Assembly: GCF_002160985.1 (NCBI RefSeq)
Contig: NZ_NFLQ01000022.1
Span: 1-50,930, forward strand
Reading direction: 5' to 3'
DNA from: Lachnoclostridium sp. An118
Lineage (GTDB): Bacteria; Bacillota; Clostridia; Lachnospirales; Lachnospiraceae
DNA: 50,930 nt
Shown: positions 6,127 through 14,249 of the stretch, in pieces
Layout: each line of letters opens with the position of its first letter
Position numbering within the stretch: position 1 is the stretch's first letter
The notes under the pieces: generated by a model
What the model saw: the letters and a program-made list of their open reading frames with translations, nothing else
Told to the model about the DNA's origin: nothing
Database searches by the model: none
Position numbers and translations under genes: made by a program

Positions 6127-6606
6127 TTACTTGTGATATGGCTCCCCATTGATTATCCGGTAGCTCCTGTACACCTGCTCCAGCAGGATGACCCGCATGA
6201 GCTGGTGGGGAAAGGTCATCTTCGAAAAGCTGAGGGCAAAGTCAGACCTTTTAAGCACCTCTCTCCCAAGCCCTATGGAGCCGCCGATGACAAAAGCGAT
6301 GCTGCTCCTGCCGGACAGTCCAAGGGCATCTATCTTGTCCGCCAGCTCCTCAGAGGAGAGCATACTTCCTGCGATCTCCAGGGTGACCACATACATATCC
6401 TCCCTGATATGCCTCATGATACGCTCCCCCTCTTTTGCGCGGATACTCTCCTCCACAGCCTCGCTGGCCTGGTCCGGCGTCTTCTCATCCGCCACCTCTA
6501 TGATGTCCAGCTTACAGTAGCGGCCAAGCCGCTTGCTGTACTCGGCGATGGCATCCTTCAGATATTTTTCCTTTATCTTTCCCACTGTGATCAATGTGAC
6601 CTTCAC
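6127..6606 (-). CDS. rlmH: 23S rRNA (pseudouridine-1915-N3) methyltransferase RlmH
   Basis: This SPOUT-family enzyme methylates pseudouridine 1915 in helix 69 of 23S rRNA. Visible are [20 protein letters not shown] at the N-terminus, the SAM-knot [40 protein letters not shown] and the invariant tail NGEPYHK. A GTG start at 6606 gives the usual 159 residues and has AGGAGG upstream; the ATG at 6633 would include the ribosome site in the coding region. The gene's last codons are the attachment-like repeat of the adjoining island. It remains intact despite the insertion. Confidence 0.95.
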   Translation of the reverse strand: MKVTLITVGKIKEKYLKDAIAEYSKRLGRYCKLDIIEVADEKTPDQASEAVEESIRAKEGERIMRHIREDMYVVTLEIAGSMLSSEELADKIDALGLSGRSSIAFVIGGSIGLGREVLKRSDFALSFSKMTFPHQLMRVILLEQVYRSYRIINGEPYHK

Positions 6607-6647
6607 CTGTCCTGTTTCCTCCTGTTTACCCACTCAAAATAATACAG

Positions 6648-6688
6648 AAAAAAGGGAGAGGACCAGGCTAACCCCAATTGCTCTCCCT
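6648..6688 (-). terminator. Terminator of the nfnAB operon
   Basis: AGGGAGAG (6653-6660) pairs perfectly with CTCTCCCT (6681-6688), followed on the minus strand by six T residues. It lies about 30 bases beyond the nfnB stop. Confidence 0.8.
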
Positions 6689-6720
6689 ATCAGTTCACTT
6701 TTCAGTCTGCTCCTGTGCGT

Positions 6721-8109
6721 CTATTTCTGTGACAGCAGCTCGTGGATACCTTTGGCTCCTGCCTTTCCTGCACCCATGGCGAGGATGACTGTGGCGGCTC
6801 CTGTGACCGCGTCTCCGCCGGCAAATACGCAGGCCTTCGATGTCTGGCCGTTCTCCTCCTCAGCCACGATACATTTTCTCCTGTTTGTCTCCAGTCCCTC
6901 TGTAGTAGAAGCGATCAGCGGATTCGGGGATGTTCCAAGAGACATGATCACTGTATCTACCTCAATCTCATATTCGGATCCCGGGATCTCGATGGGGCGG
7001 CGTCTTCCAGATGCATCCGGCTCACCAAGCTCCATCTTGATCACGCGCATGCCCTTCACCCATCCGTTCTCGTCCACAAGGATTTCCTTCGGGTTGGTCA
7101 GCAGGTTGAAGATAACGCCCTCTTCTTTTGCGTGGTGGACTTCCTCCACTCTGGCGGGAAGCTCCGCCTCGCTCCTGCGGTATACGACATGTACTTCAGC
7201 ACCCAGGCGAAGGGCAGTCCTGGCTGCATCCATAGCCACGTTTCCACCGCCCACAACAGCCACTTTCTTGCCAGCCGCGATGGGGGTATCGTAGGAATCG
7301 TCAAAGGCCTTCATCAGGTTGCTCCTTGTCAGATACTCGTTGGCGGAGAAGACACCGTTGGCTGTCTCTCCCGGAATGCCCATAAACATGGGAAGACCCG
7401 CTCCGGAGCCGATGAATACTGCCTCGAATCCTTCCTCCTCCATCAGCTGGTCGATTGTCGTGGATTTCCCGATCACCACATTTGTCTCGAATTTAACTCC
7501 CAGTTCCTTTACCTTCTCAATCTCTTTCTTTACTACCTTCTCCTTTGGAAGACGGAATTCAGGGATACCGTACACAAGAACGCCTCCCAGTTCATGGAGG
7601 GCCTCAAAGACAGTCACCTCATATCCGAGCTTTGCCAGGTCTCCGGCGCAGGTAAGACCTGACGGGCCGGAACCGATGACCGCCACCTTGTGGCCGTTCA
7701 TCTTCTCCGCCTTCAGAGGTTTGATATCGTGCTCAAGAGCATAGTCAGCCACAAAGCGCTCCAGCTTTCCGATGGAGACCGGCTCACCCTTGATCCCGCG
7801 CACACATTTGCACTCGCACTGTGACTCCTGTGGACATACGCGCCCGCAGATAGCCGGCAGGGCGGAGGACTCTCCGATCACCTGGTAGGCCCCCTCTATG
7901 TCTCCGTCCTTTATCCTGGAGATAAATCCGGGGATATTGATGGACACCGGGCATCCCTGGATACACTTTGCGTTTTTACAGTTCAGACAGCGTGAAGCCT
8001 CCTCCATCGCCTCCTCTTTGTTATATCCATAGCAAACCTCGTCGAAATTTGTTGCTCTAACCTTTGCCTCCTGCTCTCTGACAGGAACTCTCTTAAACAT
8101 ATCTGCCAT
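6721..8109 (-). CDS. nfnB: NADH-dependent ferredoxin:NADP+ oxidoreductase, large subunit (NfnB; GltA-like)
   Basis: The 462-residue flavoprotein carries the N-terminal domain of glutamate-synthase small subunits with CLNCKNAKCIQGCP and CGRVCPQESQCECKC for two 4Fe-4S clusters, then a nucleotide motif VIGSGPSGLTCAGDLAKLG and a second one VVGGGNVAMDAARTA. Annotated alone it would be called homotetrameric glutamate synthase GltA. Adjacency to the FAD/2Fe-2S subunit, with a one-base TAATG overlap, makes NfnB the better reading: it couples NADH and reduced ferredoxin to make NADPH by electron bifurcation in the cytoplasm. It would supply NADPH for biosynthesis. Confidence 0.9.
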   Translation of the reverse strand: MADMFKRVPVREQEAKVRATNFDEVCYGYNKEEAMEEASRCLNCKNAKCIQGCPVSINIPGFISRIKDGDIEGAYQVIGESSALPAICGRVCPQESQCECKCVRGIKGEPVSIGKLERFVADYALEHDIKPLKAEKMNGHKVAVIGSGPSGLTCAGDLAKLGYEVTVFEALHELGGVLVYGIPEFRLPKEKVVKKEIEKVKELGVKFETNVVIGKSTTIDQLMEEEGFEAVFIGSGAGLPMFMGIPGETANGVFSANEYLTRSNLMKAFDDSYDTPIAAGKKVAVVGGGNVAMDAARTALRLGAEVHVVYRRSEAELPARVEEVHHAKEEGVIFNLLTNPKEILVDENGWVKGMRVIKMELGEPDASGRRRPIEIPGSEYEIEVDTVIMSLGTSPNPLIASTTEGLETNRRKCIVAEEENGQTSKACVFAGGDAVTGAATVILAMGAGKAGAKGIHELLSQK

Positions 8110-8996
8110 TATTCGTCACCTCCGCAGTTGCCGCATCCGCCGTGATGTGTATCGCCTTCCTGTAATTTCAGGAGAGCACGCCCCTCCTGGGTCTTGTACA
8201 TCTGCTGTCTCTTCATCGCCTCATCAAAGTTCACAAGATGTCCGTCAAATTCCGGGCCATCCACACAGGCAAACTTGATCTCATCGCCCACATGCAGACG
8301 GCAGGCGCCGCACATGCCGGTTCCGTCCACCATGATAGGATTCATGCTGACTACTGTCGGAATGCCAAGCTTTTTAGTGAGGAGACAGACGAACTTCATC
8401 ATGATCACCGGTCCGATAGCTACGCAGAGGTCATATTTCTGCCCGCCGTTCACAAGCTCCTCAACCATGCTCGTCACCATGCCTGCATGTCCGTATGTAC
8501 CGTCATCTGTACAGGGATAGTAATTTCCGGACACTGCCTTCATCTCATCCTCCAGGATCAGCATATCCTTTGTCTTGGCCCCGATGATGACATCCGCATC
8601 AACGCCGTGCTCCTTCAGCCATTTCACCTGCGGATACACAGGAGCAGAGCCCACGCCCCCGCCGACAAAAAGGATCTTCTTCTGCTTCAGGCTCTCAATA
8701 TCTTCATTCACCAATTCAGAGGGACGGCCGAGCGGCCCTGTAAAATCCTGAAAGGAATCGCCCTCCTTCAGGGCTGCAAATTTCTCTGTAGATGCTCCTA
8801 CTGTCTGGAACACGATCGTGATCGTCCCCTCTTTCCTGTCGTAATCACAGATTGTCAGAGGGATCCTCTCGCCTTTTTCATCCAATTTAACAATCACAAA
8901 CTGTCCCGGCTCACAATGCTTTGCAACACGGGGCGCTTCCACGTCCATAAGATAGATCTTGTCCGCCAGCTTCTCAGCCTTTCGTATCTTATACAT
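8109..8996 (-). CDS. nfnA: NADH-dependent ferredoxin:NADP+ oxidoreductase, small subunit (NfnA)
   Basis: The 295-residue protein has a ferredoxin-reductase-like FAD domain, an NAD-binding part (KILFVGGGVGSAPVYPQVKW) and a 2Fe-2S site with MCGACRLHV and FACVDGPEFDGH. It is the partner of NfnB in the bifurcating Nfn complex; homologues are often labelled sulfide dehydrogenase or dihydroorotate dehydrogenase electron-transfer subunits. A His/Gly/Cys tail (HHGGCGNCGGDE) extends the C-terminus and might bind metal, which is inference. AGGAGG precedes the ATG at 8996. The gene is first in a two-gene operon. Confidence 0.9.
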   Translation of the reverse strand: MYKIRKAEKLADKIYLMDVEAPRVAKHCEPGQFVIVKLDEKGERIPLTICDYDRKEGTITIVFQTVGASTEKFAALKEGDSFQDFTGPLGRPSELVNEDIESLKQKKILFVGGGVGSAPVYPQVKWLKEHGVDADVIIGAKTKDMLILEDEMKAVSGNYYPCTDDGTYGHAGMVTSMVEELVNGGQKYDLCVAIGPVIMMKFVCLLTKKLGIPTVVSMNPIMVDGTGMCGACRLHVGDEIKFACVDGPEFDGHLVNFDEAMKRQQMYKTQEGRALLKLQEGDTHHGGCGNCGGDE

Positions 8997-9027
8997 ATCG
9001 CATCCTCCTAATCATCAAACTTATTTA

Positions 9028-9056
9028 ATAATAATCCATAGACAGAAAAATAGCAA
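9028..9056 (-). promoter_or_regulatory. Predicted promoter of nfnAB
   Basis: TTGCTA (9051-9056), 17 bases, TATTAT (9028-9033), about 30 bases before the nfnA start. Confidence 0.5.
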
Positions 9057-9097
9057 TAATTTCTCCATGATTTCAGTCAGATAAATTTGAAATAAGA

Positions 9098-9138
9098 CAA
9101 AACGGGACAGACGCCCTTTGACAGGCGCCCGCCCGGTA
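9098..9138 (-). terminator. Terminator of the iron alcohol dehydrogenase gene
   Basis: CGGG and GGGCGCC pair with GGCGTCT and CCCG around one internal mismatch; TTTTG follows on the minus strand. It lies about 20 bases beyond the stop at 9158. Confidence 0.6.
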
Positions 9139-9157
9139 AAAAGTACTCTATAGGATT

Positions 9158-10339
9158 TTAGAAGTCCACTTCTGTTCCATAGTATGTACAGGTGAGGAGC
9201 TTCTCCATTGTGGCCGGGTCGATGGCGCGCGGGTTGGAGCCTGTACATGCGTCTCCCACCGCCAGCTCGGCGATCTTAGCAGCCTTCTCCTTGAACTCAT
9301 CCTCATTGATGCCGAAATCCTTCAGTGTCTTAGGAATGTTCAGTCTCACATTGAACTCGTCGATCTTCTCGCACAGGCTGTTGATGAGAGCCTGCTCGGA
9401 TGTTCCCGGAAGTCCCATCCTGCGGGCAATCTCGGCATATCTCTTGGCCGCTGTGGCATCCTTGGCATTGTATTTGATCACATAGGGCAGATAGATGGCG
9501 TTTGCGCAGCCGTGCGGGATATGCCCTGTTGAGAAGGCAGCGCCTGTCTTGTGGGCCATGGAGTGTACGATTCCCAGAAGGGCATTGGAGAATGCCATTC
9601 CTGCCAGGCACTGTGCGTAGTGCATCTGCTCTCTCGCCTCCATGTTGCAGTTGTAGGATGCAGGCAGATGATCCAGCACCATCTCAATGGCCTGCAGTGC
9701 AAGAGGATCCGTAAATGGTCCGTGGAGTGTGGACACATAGGCCTCGATGGCGTGTGTCAGCGCGTCCATTCCGGTGTATGCAACCTGCTTGACCGGAAGT
9801 CCCGCCACAAGGTCCGGATCAACAATAGCGATATCCGGTGTGATGTTGAAGTCAGCCAGCGGGTATTTCACGCCTGTCTCATAGTTTGTGATAACGGAAA
9901 ATGCCGTCACCTCTGTGGCTGTTCCCGATGTGGAGGGGATGGCCGCAAATTTTGCCTTCTGCCTCAGCTCCGGGAAATTGAAGGGCACGCACAGGTCCTC
10001 AAACGTGGTGTCCGGATACTCATAGAACGCCCACATGGCCTTGGCCGCATCGATAGGTGAGCCTCCGCCCATGGCAACAATCCAGTCCGGCTCAAAAGCC
10101 CTCATGGCCTCCGCTCCCCTCATGACAGTCTCAACGGATGGGTCCGGCTCCACGCCCTCAAAGGTCTGGACCTCCATGCCAGCCTCCTTCAGGTAATTGA
10201 CCGCCCTGTCAAGAAAGCCCTGGCGCTTCATGGAGCCTCCGCCTACAACGAGGATAGCTTTTTTGCCCTTCAGGTTTTTCAGCTCTTCCAGACACCCTTT
10301 TCCGTGGTAAATGTCTCTTGGTAAACAAAATCTGCTCAT
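9158..10339 (-). CDS. Iron-containing alcohol dehydrogenase
   Basis: The 393-residue enzyme is full length for the group III iron alcohol dehydrogenases. Visible are AILVVGGGSMKRQGFLD (NAD(P)-binding start), VAMGGGSPIDAAKAMWAFYE, FAAIPSTSGTATEVTAFSV and the metal ligands in YTGMDALTHAIEAYVS, GIVHSMAHKTGAAF and IPHGCANA. It interconverts alcohols and aldehydes with NAD(P)H; butanol, propanediol and other substrates are all possible. It stands alone with its own promoter and terminator, upstream of the Nfn genes that feed NADPH. Confidence 0.93.
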   Translation of the reverse strand: MSRFCLPRDIYHGKGCLEELKNLKGKKAILVVGGGSMKRQGFLDRAVNYLKEAGMEVQTFEGVEPDPSVETVMRGAEAMRAFEPDWIVAMGGGSPIDAAKAMWAFYEYPDTTFEDLCVPFNFPELRQKAKFAAIPSTSGTATEVTAFSVITNYETGVKYPLADFNITPDIAIVDPDLVAGLPVKQVAYTGMDALTHAIEAYVSTLHGPFTDPLALQAIEMVLDHLPASYNCNMEAREQMHYAQCLAGMAFSNALLGIVHSMAHKTGAAFSTGHIPHGCANAIYLPYVIKYNAKDATAAKRYAEIARRMGLPGTSEQALINSLCEKIDEFNVRLNIPKTLKDFGINEDEFKEKAAKIAELAVGDACTGSNPRAIDPATMEKLLTCTYYGTEVDF

Positions 10340-10404
10340 TGTTCCTGCATCTCCTTTTTGTGATATAGTCCGGGGAATCCCGTCCTTGTTAATTATTTAT
10401 CAAA

Positions 10405-10433
10405 ATTATACCTCTCTTTTTTCGTACATGCAA
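10405..10433 (-). promoter_or_regulatory. Predicted promoter of the iron alcohol dehydrogenase gene
   Basis: TTGCAT (10428-10433), 17 bases, TATAAT (10405-10410). The leader to the ATG at 10339 is about 60 bases. Confidence 0.65.
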
Positions 10434-10475
10434 CAGCTTTTCCGCAATTTCATGATTTTTTCAGAAAAACATAAT

Positions 10476-10501
10476 AAGACCGGCATCAGAGTGCCGGTCT
10501 T
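10476..10501 (-). terminator. Terminator of the xerD-like gene
   Basis: AAGACCGGCA (10476-10485) and TGCCGGTCTT (10492-10501) form a perfect ten-pair stem with a six-base loop. T-rich sequence follows in both directions, so it may also protect the alcohol dehydrogenase promoter from upstream reading. Confidence 0.75.
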
Positions 10502-10544
10502 GTTTCATTCATATAAAGTCTTCACTTCTTGCACGGAGGAATGA

Positions 10545-11282
10545 CTAGGAATGGCGCAGCATGCTGGGAGTAATGGTACCCTCGATGCCCGCCTTGGCCG
10601 CGTAGCCCTTCAGGATTTTCCAAAAGCCCTGCCTGCTCATCTTCCTGCCGCTGATATTGGGAAAGAGCACATCCGAGCCATGCCCCTTGAGGAGAGGTTC
10701 ACGCCCGTTTTTCAGATATGCCTTCATGGCCTTCAGCGCCTGCTTATCGATCGGATAGGCATTCTGGTTGCCCGGAAAATGACACTGGAGATAGCCTATC
10801 TCCAGATTGACATCCTGTATCTTGAGGCTGACAAGCTCCTCGACCATGATCCCCGTAGAATACAAAAGCTCGATCATGGCCTTGTCCCGGAGCAGCTTCG
10901 GCGTCTTCCCGCTGGGAATAGCCAGGACCTTCTCCACGTCCTCCTTGGAGGCGCTCTTCGGCTCTCTGCGCTCAATCTTCGGACTGGTCAGTCCCTCTGA
11001 CACATCCTCTTTTATATATTTCTTTTTGAAGAGATAATTAAAAAATCCCTTGATCGAAGCCACGTTTCTGGATATGGTCGTATTAGTCAGCTTCTGTTTC
11101 TCCATATGAAGCATATAGGAATTCAGGTTTGTCGCCGTGATCTGCGCCACCTCCTGGATCCCCTGCGCGTCAAGATAACGGACAAGCTTCATGAGGTCCC
11201 GTCTGTACGCCATCTCCGTGTTCAGAGAAATCCCCTTCACTTCTTTTAAATACTCTACATATTCTAACACTATTTTTTCCAT
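10545..11282 (-). CDS. Truncated, probably inactive XerD-like tyrosine recombinase
   Basis: The N-terminal core-binding domain (residues about 1-85) is complete. The catalytic domain begins normally, but the first catalytic Arg is replaced by Met (STGIMVEELVSL where Xer proteins have GLRVSEL), the beta-hairpin Lys region reads HFPGNQNAYPI, and the frame stops at MLRHS, exactly in the second catalytic box. The C-terminal His/Trp and nucleophile Tyr are therefore missing; about 50 residues are absent compared with XerD. It has its own promoter, ribosome site and terminator and lies beside spoIIM and a NUDIX gene, the usual xerD neighbourhood of Bacillota. It could bind DNA or a partner but should not cut. 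Confidence 0.85.
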   Translation of the reverse strand: MEKIVLEYVEYLKEVKGISLNTEMAYRRDLMKLVRYLDAQGIQEVAQITATNLNSYMLHMEKQKLTNTTISRNVASIKGFFNYLFKKKYIKEDVSEGLTSPKIERREPKSASKEDVEKVLAIPSGKTPKLLRDKAMIELLYSTGIMVEELVSLKIQDVNLEIGYLQCHFPGNQNAYPIDKQALKAMKAYLKNGREPLLKGHGSDVLFPNISGRKMSRQGFWKILKGYAAKAGIEGTITPSMLRHS

Positions 11283-11310
11283 ACTTTTTATCTCCCATCG
11301 TATACTCTAA

Positions 11311-11339
11311 ATTATACGAAGAAATAACGAAAAAATCAA
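11311..11339 (-). promoter_or_regulatory. Predicted promoter of the xerD-like gene
   Basis: TTGATT (11334-11339), 17 bases, TATAAT (11311-11316). The -35 overlaps the stop codon of spoIIM. Confidence 0.65.
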
Positions 11340-11872
11340 ATTGTTTTTAGAAATATTTTCAGAAAAATTGGATTTAAATAACTTTCCGATATAATTCCAA
11401 CCCCAATCGTCAGAATAGTACCTACCGTTTTTGAATAATTCCAGGATGACCTTGGATAGGAATAAAAAAACCAGAGCACGATCCCATATCCCGGGATATA
11501 AAACAGCGCCTGCGGAAGAACGGCGGCCAGACAGAACAGGATTCCTGCCGGCCCCAGCTTGATCACAGAGGCCGTAAAAAAGAGTCCGCCCAGGAAGCCT
11601 GTCCAGACCAGCACAGCGGCCACGATCCATCTGCGCACGCCCTTCATCTGGCCAAGGAGGGAAATGACTGCCAGCATCCCGGCCCGGACCCAAAGGATAT
11701 ACCAGAAGTAATCCTGCGTCTGTATCTCTGCCTGCGTATACTGTTCCAGAAAATAGTCGCTGAAGATCCCCGCCGCCAGTATATGGTCCCGTGCTCCCGT
11801 ATTGGCATACAGGATCCCGCCTATAAATCCTGCCAGGCAAAGTGCCAGGAAAATCCTCCCGTGACTGCGCAT
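11336..11872 (-). CDS. spoIIM: Stage II sporulation protein M
   Basis: The 178-residue protein has about five hydrophobic segments and the SpoIIM pattern: a short cytoplasmic start, FLALCLAGFIGGILYAN, then an extracytoplasmic loop, GMLAVISLLGQMKGVR, and LCLAAVLPQALFYIPGYG. SpoIIM belongs with SpoIID and SpoIIP to the peptidoglycan-degrading complex that drives engulfment. It implies that the organism, or its recent ancestors, makes endospores. It lies between the NUDIX hydrolase and the xerD-like gene, a conserved arrangement. Confidence 0.9.
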   Translation of the reverse strand: MRSHGRIFLALCLAGFIGGILYANTGARDHILAAGIFSDYFLEQYTQAEIQTQDYFWYILWVRAGMLAVISLLGQMKGVRRWIVAAVLVWTGFLGGLFFTASVIKLGPAGILFCLAAVLPQALFYIPGYGIVLWFFYSYPRSSWNYSKTVGTILTIGVGIISESYLNPIFLKIFLKTI

Positions 11873-11940
11873 ATCTGTTCTTCCTCCCGCCGCAAAGATA
11901 TTTCATTATATGCCGCCCGGAAAGAAATATACCCCCAGTC

Positions 11941-12483
11941 TTACTCCCTGTCGTACTTTACCGCATAGGCCAGGATTGCCGCCACTGTCTTGGAGTCCTG
12001 TATCTCCCCGCTGAAGATCTTCTCTTTTAACTCTGCCAGCGTGCAGGCCTGCAGCTCTATAAATTCGTCCTCGTCCAGATGCTGGCGGGAGGGGATCAGG
12101 TCTCTGGCCGCAAATACTTCTATCCTCTCATTGCAGAATGCGACCGTGGTCCGAAGTACAAGGAGCGGCTCCAGCCGCTCACAGCGATATCCTGTCTCCT
12201 CCTCCAGCTCCCTGGAGGCGCACACGATCCCCTCCTCCTTCGGGTCATCCAGCTTTCCGGCAGGAATCTCCAGCGTAAATCTGTCCAGCGCGTTTCTGTA
12301 CTGCTTAACCATCAGTATCCTGCCGTCAGGGAGTACAGGTATCACCGCCGCCGCTCCATCGTGATGGATGTAATCCCACTTTGCCGTGTGACCGTCCGGG
12401 AACTGGACCGTATCCTGGTAGACATTGATCACCGCCCCCTCATATGCCAGCTTCCTGTCTATTCTCTTTATCTCGTTGCTCAT
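11941..12483 (-). CDS. nudF: NUDIX hydrolase, ADP-ribose pyrophosphatase type
   Basis: The protein of about 180 residues contains the NUDIX box pattern GKLDDPKEEGIVCASRELEE followed by ETGY, and upstream AAAVIPVLPDGRILMVKQYR as in ADP-ribose pyrophosphatases. It would cleave ADP-ribose to AMP and ribose 5-phosphate using Mg ions. An upstream in-frame start at 12573 exists, but the ATG at 12483 has a purine-rich AGGGGAAGGG ribosome site and gives the typical length. It heads the nudF-spoIIM-xerD group. Confidence 0.88.
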   Translation of the reverse strand: MSNEIKRIDRKLAYEGAVINVYQDTVQFPDGHTAKWDYIHHDGAAAVIPVLPDGRILMVKQYRNALDRFTLEIPAGKLDDPKEEGIVCASRELEEETGYRCERLEPLLVLRTTVAFCNERIEVFAARDLIPSRQHLDEDEFIELQACTLAELKEKIFSGEIQDSKTVAAILAYAVKYDRE

Positions 12484-12571
12484 CTTGCTTTCCCTTCCCC
12501 TTTCACATGCTTTTTGATTTTTGTGTCTCTCTGAAAACAGCGGCGGTCTCACGCTCTGCCGCCATTTTTGC

Positions 12572-12600
12572 AAAAAAAGACCAGCCTTTTACGGCTGGTC
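12572..12600 (-). terminator. Terminator of rny
   Basis: GACCAGCC (12579-12586) and GGCTGGTC (12593-12600) form a perfect stem with a six-base loop, followed on the minus strand by seven T residues. Confidence 0.85.
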
Positions 12601-12619
12601 TTCTGCTTTCGGTTTACAT

Positions 12620-14173
12620 TTATTTGGCATAGTCTGTCACCCTGGATTCCCGGATAACATTAACCTTTATCTGTCCCGGATATTCCAGCTCGTACTCGAT
12701 CTGCTTGGAAATATCCCTTGCCAGTAATACCATATCTGCATCAGATACTTGCTCTGGAACTACCATAATACGAATCTCTCTACCTGCCTGAATAGCAAAA
12801 GATTTCTCAACACCCTTGAACTGGTTGCTGATATCTTCTAATTGTTTTAATCTGTTTGTGTATGTCTCGATCGTCTCTCTTCTCGCACCCGGCCTTGCCG
12901 CGGAAATCGTATCCGCTGCCTGGACGATACATGCGATCAGGGATTCCGGCTCGACATCCCCGTGATGTGCTTCCACTGCATTGATGACGATCGGCGTTTC
13001 CTTGTACTTTCTGCACAGCTCCACACCAATCTGGATATGTGACCCTTCCACATCGTGGTCGATGGATTTACCAATATCATGTAAAAGGCCTGCCCGTTTT
13101 GCGAGACGGACATCCAGTCCGATCTCCCCTGCAAGGAGACCCGACAGCTGCGCCACCTCGATTGAATGCTTCAGCGCATTCTGACCATAGCTGGTCCGGA
13201 ATTTCATTCTTCCCAGAAGCCGTATCAGCTCCGGATGGATCCCATGCACGCCGACCTCAAGTGCCGCCGCCTCTCCTTCCTCGCGTATCACTGCCTCTAC
13301 TTCTTTCTGGGCCTTTTCCACCATCTCCTCAATTCTTGCCGGATGGATACGCCCATCCACGATCAGCTTCTCCAGCGCGATCCTTGCGACTTCACGCCTG
13401 ATGGGGTCAAACCCTGATAATACGACCGCTTCGGGGGTATCGTCGATGATCAGCTCCACACCTGTGAGAGTCTCCAGCGTACGGATATTTCTTCCTTCAC
13501 GTCCGATGATCCGCCCTTTCATCTCGTCACTGGGAAGCTGAACGACTGAAATCGTAGTTTCTGCCACGTGATCAGCAGCGCATCTCTGGATAGCGGTAAC
13601 AACATATTCCTTTGCCTTCTTGTCCGCCTCTTCCTTCGCCTGCGCCTCCAGCTCCTTGATCATTTTTGCAGTGTCATGTTTAACATCTTCTTCAACAGTT
13701 TTTAACAGATATTCTTTTGCCTGTTCGGAGGTTAGTCCTGAGATTCTTTCTAGTTCCTGTACTCTTTGTCTGCTCAGCTCATCCACCTTTGCTTCACGAG
13801 CTTTGAGCTGTTCTTCCTTTGCCGTAAACCCTGCTTCTCGCTTTTCCATGGCATCGGATCGTTTGTCCAACGCCTCCTCCTTGGAGAGGACTCTCTTTTC
13901 ATAACGCTGTAACTCTGCTCTTCTCTCTTTTGTTTCCTTCTCGAGCTCATTCTTTGTTCTGATAGATTCTTCCTTAATTTCCAAGAGGGATTCCTTTTTC
14001 TTGGCCTCTGCTGTCTTGACCGCATCATCGATGATCTCGCGGGCCTTCGTCTCCGCACTTCCGATTTTTGACTCCGCATTTTTCTTCAGATTGGAAACTG
14101 TCGCGAAATGACTGATGATCGCTGCTGCTACCACGAGAACCACAGCCACAGCAATGATTATAACATTCGGCAC
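12620..14173 (-). CDS. rny: Ribonuclease Y
   Basis: The 517-residue endoribonuclease has one N-terminal membrane segment (residues about 3-23), a long charged coiled coil (about 30-200), a KH domain ([20 protein letters not shown]) and an HD domain with [12 protein letters not shown]. It starts mRNA decay at the inner membrane face and replaces RNase E in Bacillota. The start is GTG with AAGGAGG seven bases away; the ribosome site can pair with the following CTCCT (AGGAG-GTG-CTCCT), a small hairpin that may tune translation. It follows recX. Confidence 0.96.
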   Translation of the reverse strand: MPNVIIIAVAVVLVVAAAIISHFATVSNLKKNAESKIGSAETKAREIIDDAVKTAEAKKKESLLEIKEESIRTKNELEKETKERRAELQRYEKRVLSKEEALDKRSDAMEKREAGFTAKEEQLKAREAKVDELSRQRVQELERISGLTSEQAKEYLLKTVEEDVKHDTAKMIKELEAQAKEEADKKAKEYVVTAIQRCAADHVAETTISVVQLPSDEMKGRIIGREGRNIRTLETLTGVELIIDDTPEAVVLSGFDPIRREVARIALEKLIVDGRIHPARIEEMVEKAQKEVEAVIREEGEAAALEVGVHGIHPELIRLLGRMKFRTSYGQNALKHSIEVAQLSGLLAGEIGLDVRLAKRAGLLHDIGKSIDHDVEGSHIQIGVELCRKYKETPIVINAVEAHHGDVEPESLIACIVQAADTISAARPGARRETIETYTNRLKQLEDISNQFKGVEKSFAIQAGREIRIMVVPEQVSDADMVLLARDISKQIEYELEYPGQIKVNVIRESRVTDYAK

Positions 14174-14220
14174 AGGAGCACCTCCTTATTAAATTTTCAT
14201 TGTACAAATACAACAGTTAA

Positions 14221-14249
14221 ATTTTATACTGTTTTCACAAAGATGTCAA
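14221..14249 (-). promoter_or_regulatory. Predicted promoter of rny
   Basis: TTGACA (14244-14249), 17 bases, TAAAAT (14221-14226). The -35 overlaps the recX stop codon, so rny can be transcribed apart from recA-recX. Confidence 0.6.

Larger units (their letters stand above)
3113..6149 (-). mobile_element. rlmH-island cassette A
   Basis: About 3.0 kb lies between the rlmH 3' end and its copy at 3113-3135. One end has AAGTGCG right after the rlmH stop (6122-6128 on the plus strand reads CGCACTT); the other has CCGCACTT, so the termini carry inverted repeats inside direct repeats, as SCC elements do. Cargo in order: a 4Fe-4S protein, two membrane proteins, a PPOX-like protein and an overlapping DUF4160 pair. 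No integrase or serine recombinase is encoded. Confidence 0.6.
6012..6157 (-). repeat. rlmH-tail repeat, copy 3 (island/chromosome junction)
   Basis: This is the authentic 3' end of rlmH (GEPYHK-stop at 6127-6149) with AAGTGCG running from the stop codon, then the terminator hairpin and promoter shared with copies 1 and 2. The rlmH 3' end with the protein motif GEAYHK is the chromosomal target of staphylococcal SCC elements, so the position and shape of this repeat match a known attachment site. Confidence 0.8.

Noticed and set aside
6036-6149. Open frame of about 68 codons across the rlmH 3' end on the minus strand
   Set aside because: It runs through the rlmH tail, the terminator hairpin and the promoter in a different frame; it is a by-product of the repeat.
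6721-8109. Annotation as a stand-alone glutamate synthase GltA
   Set aside because: The adjacent overlapping FAD/2Fe-2S subunit makes NfnB the better call; no glutamate synthase large subunit is nearby.
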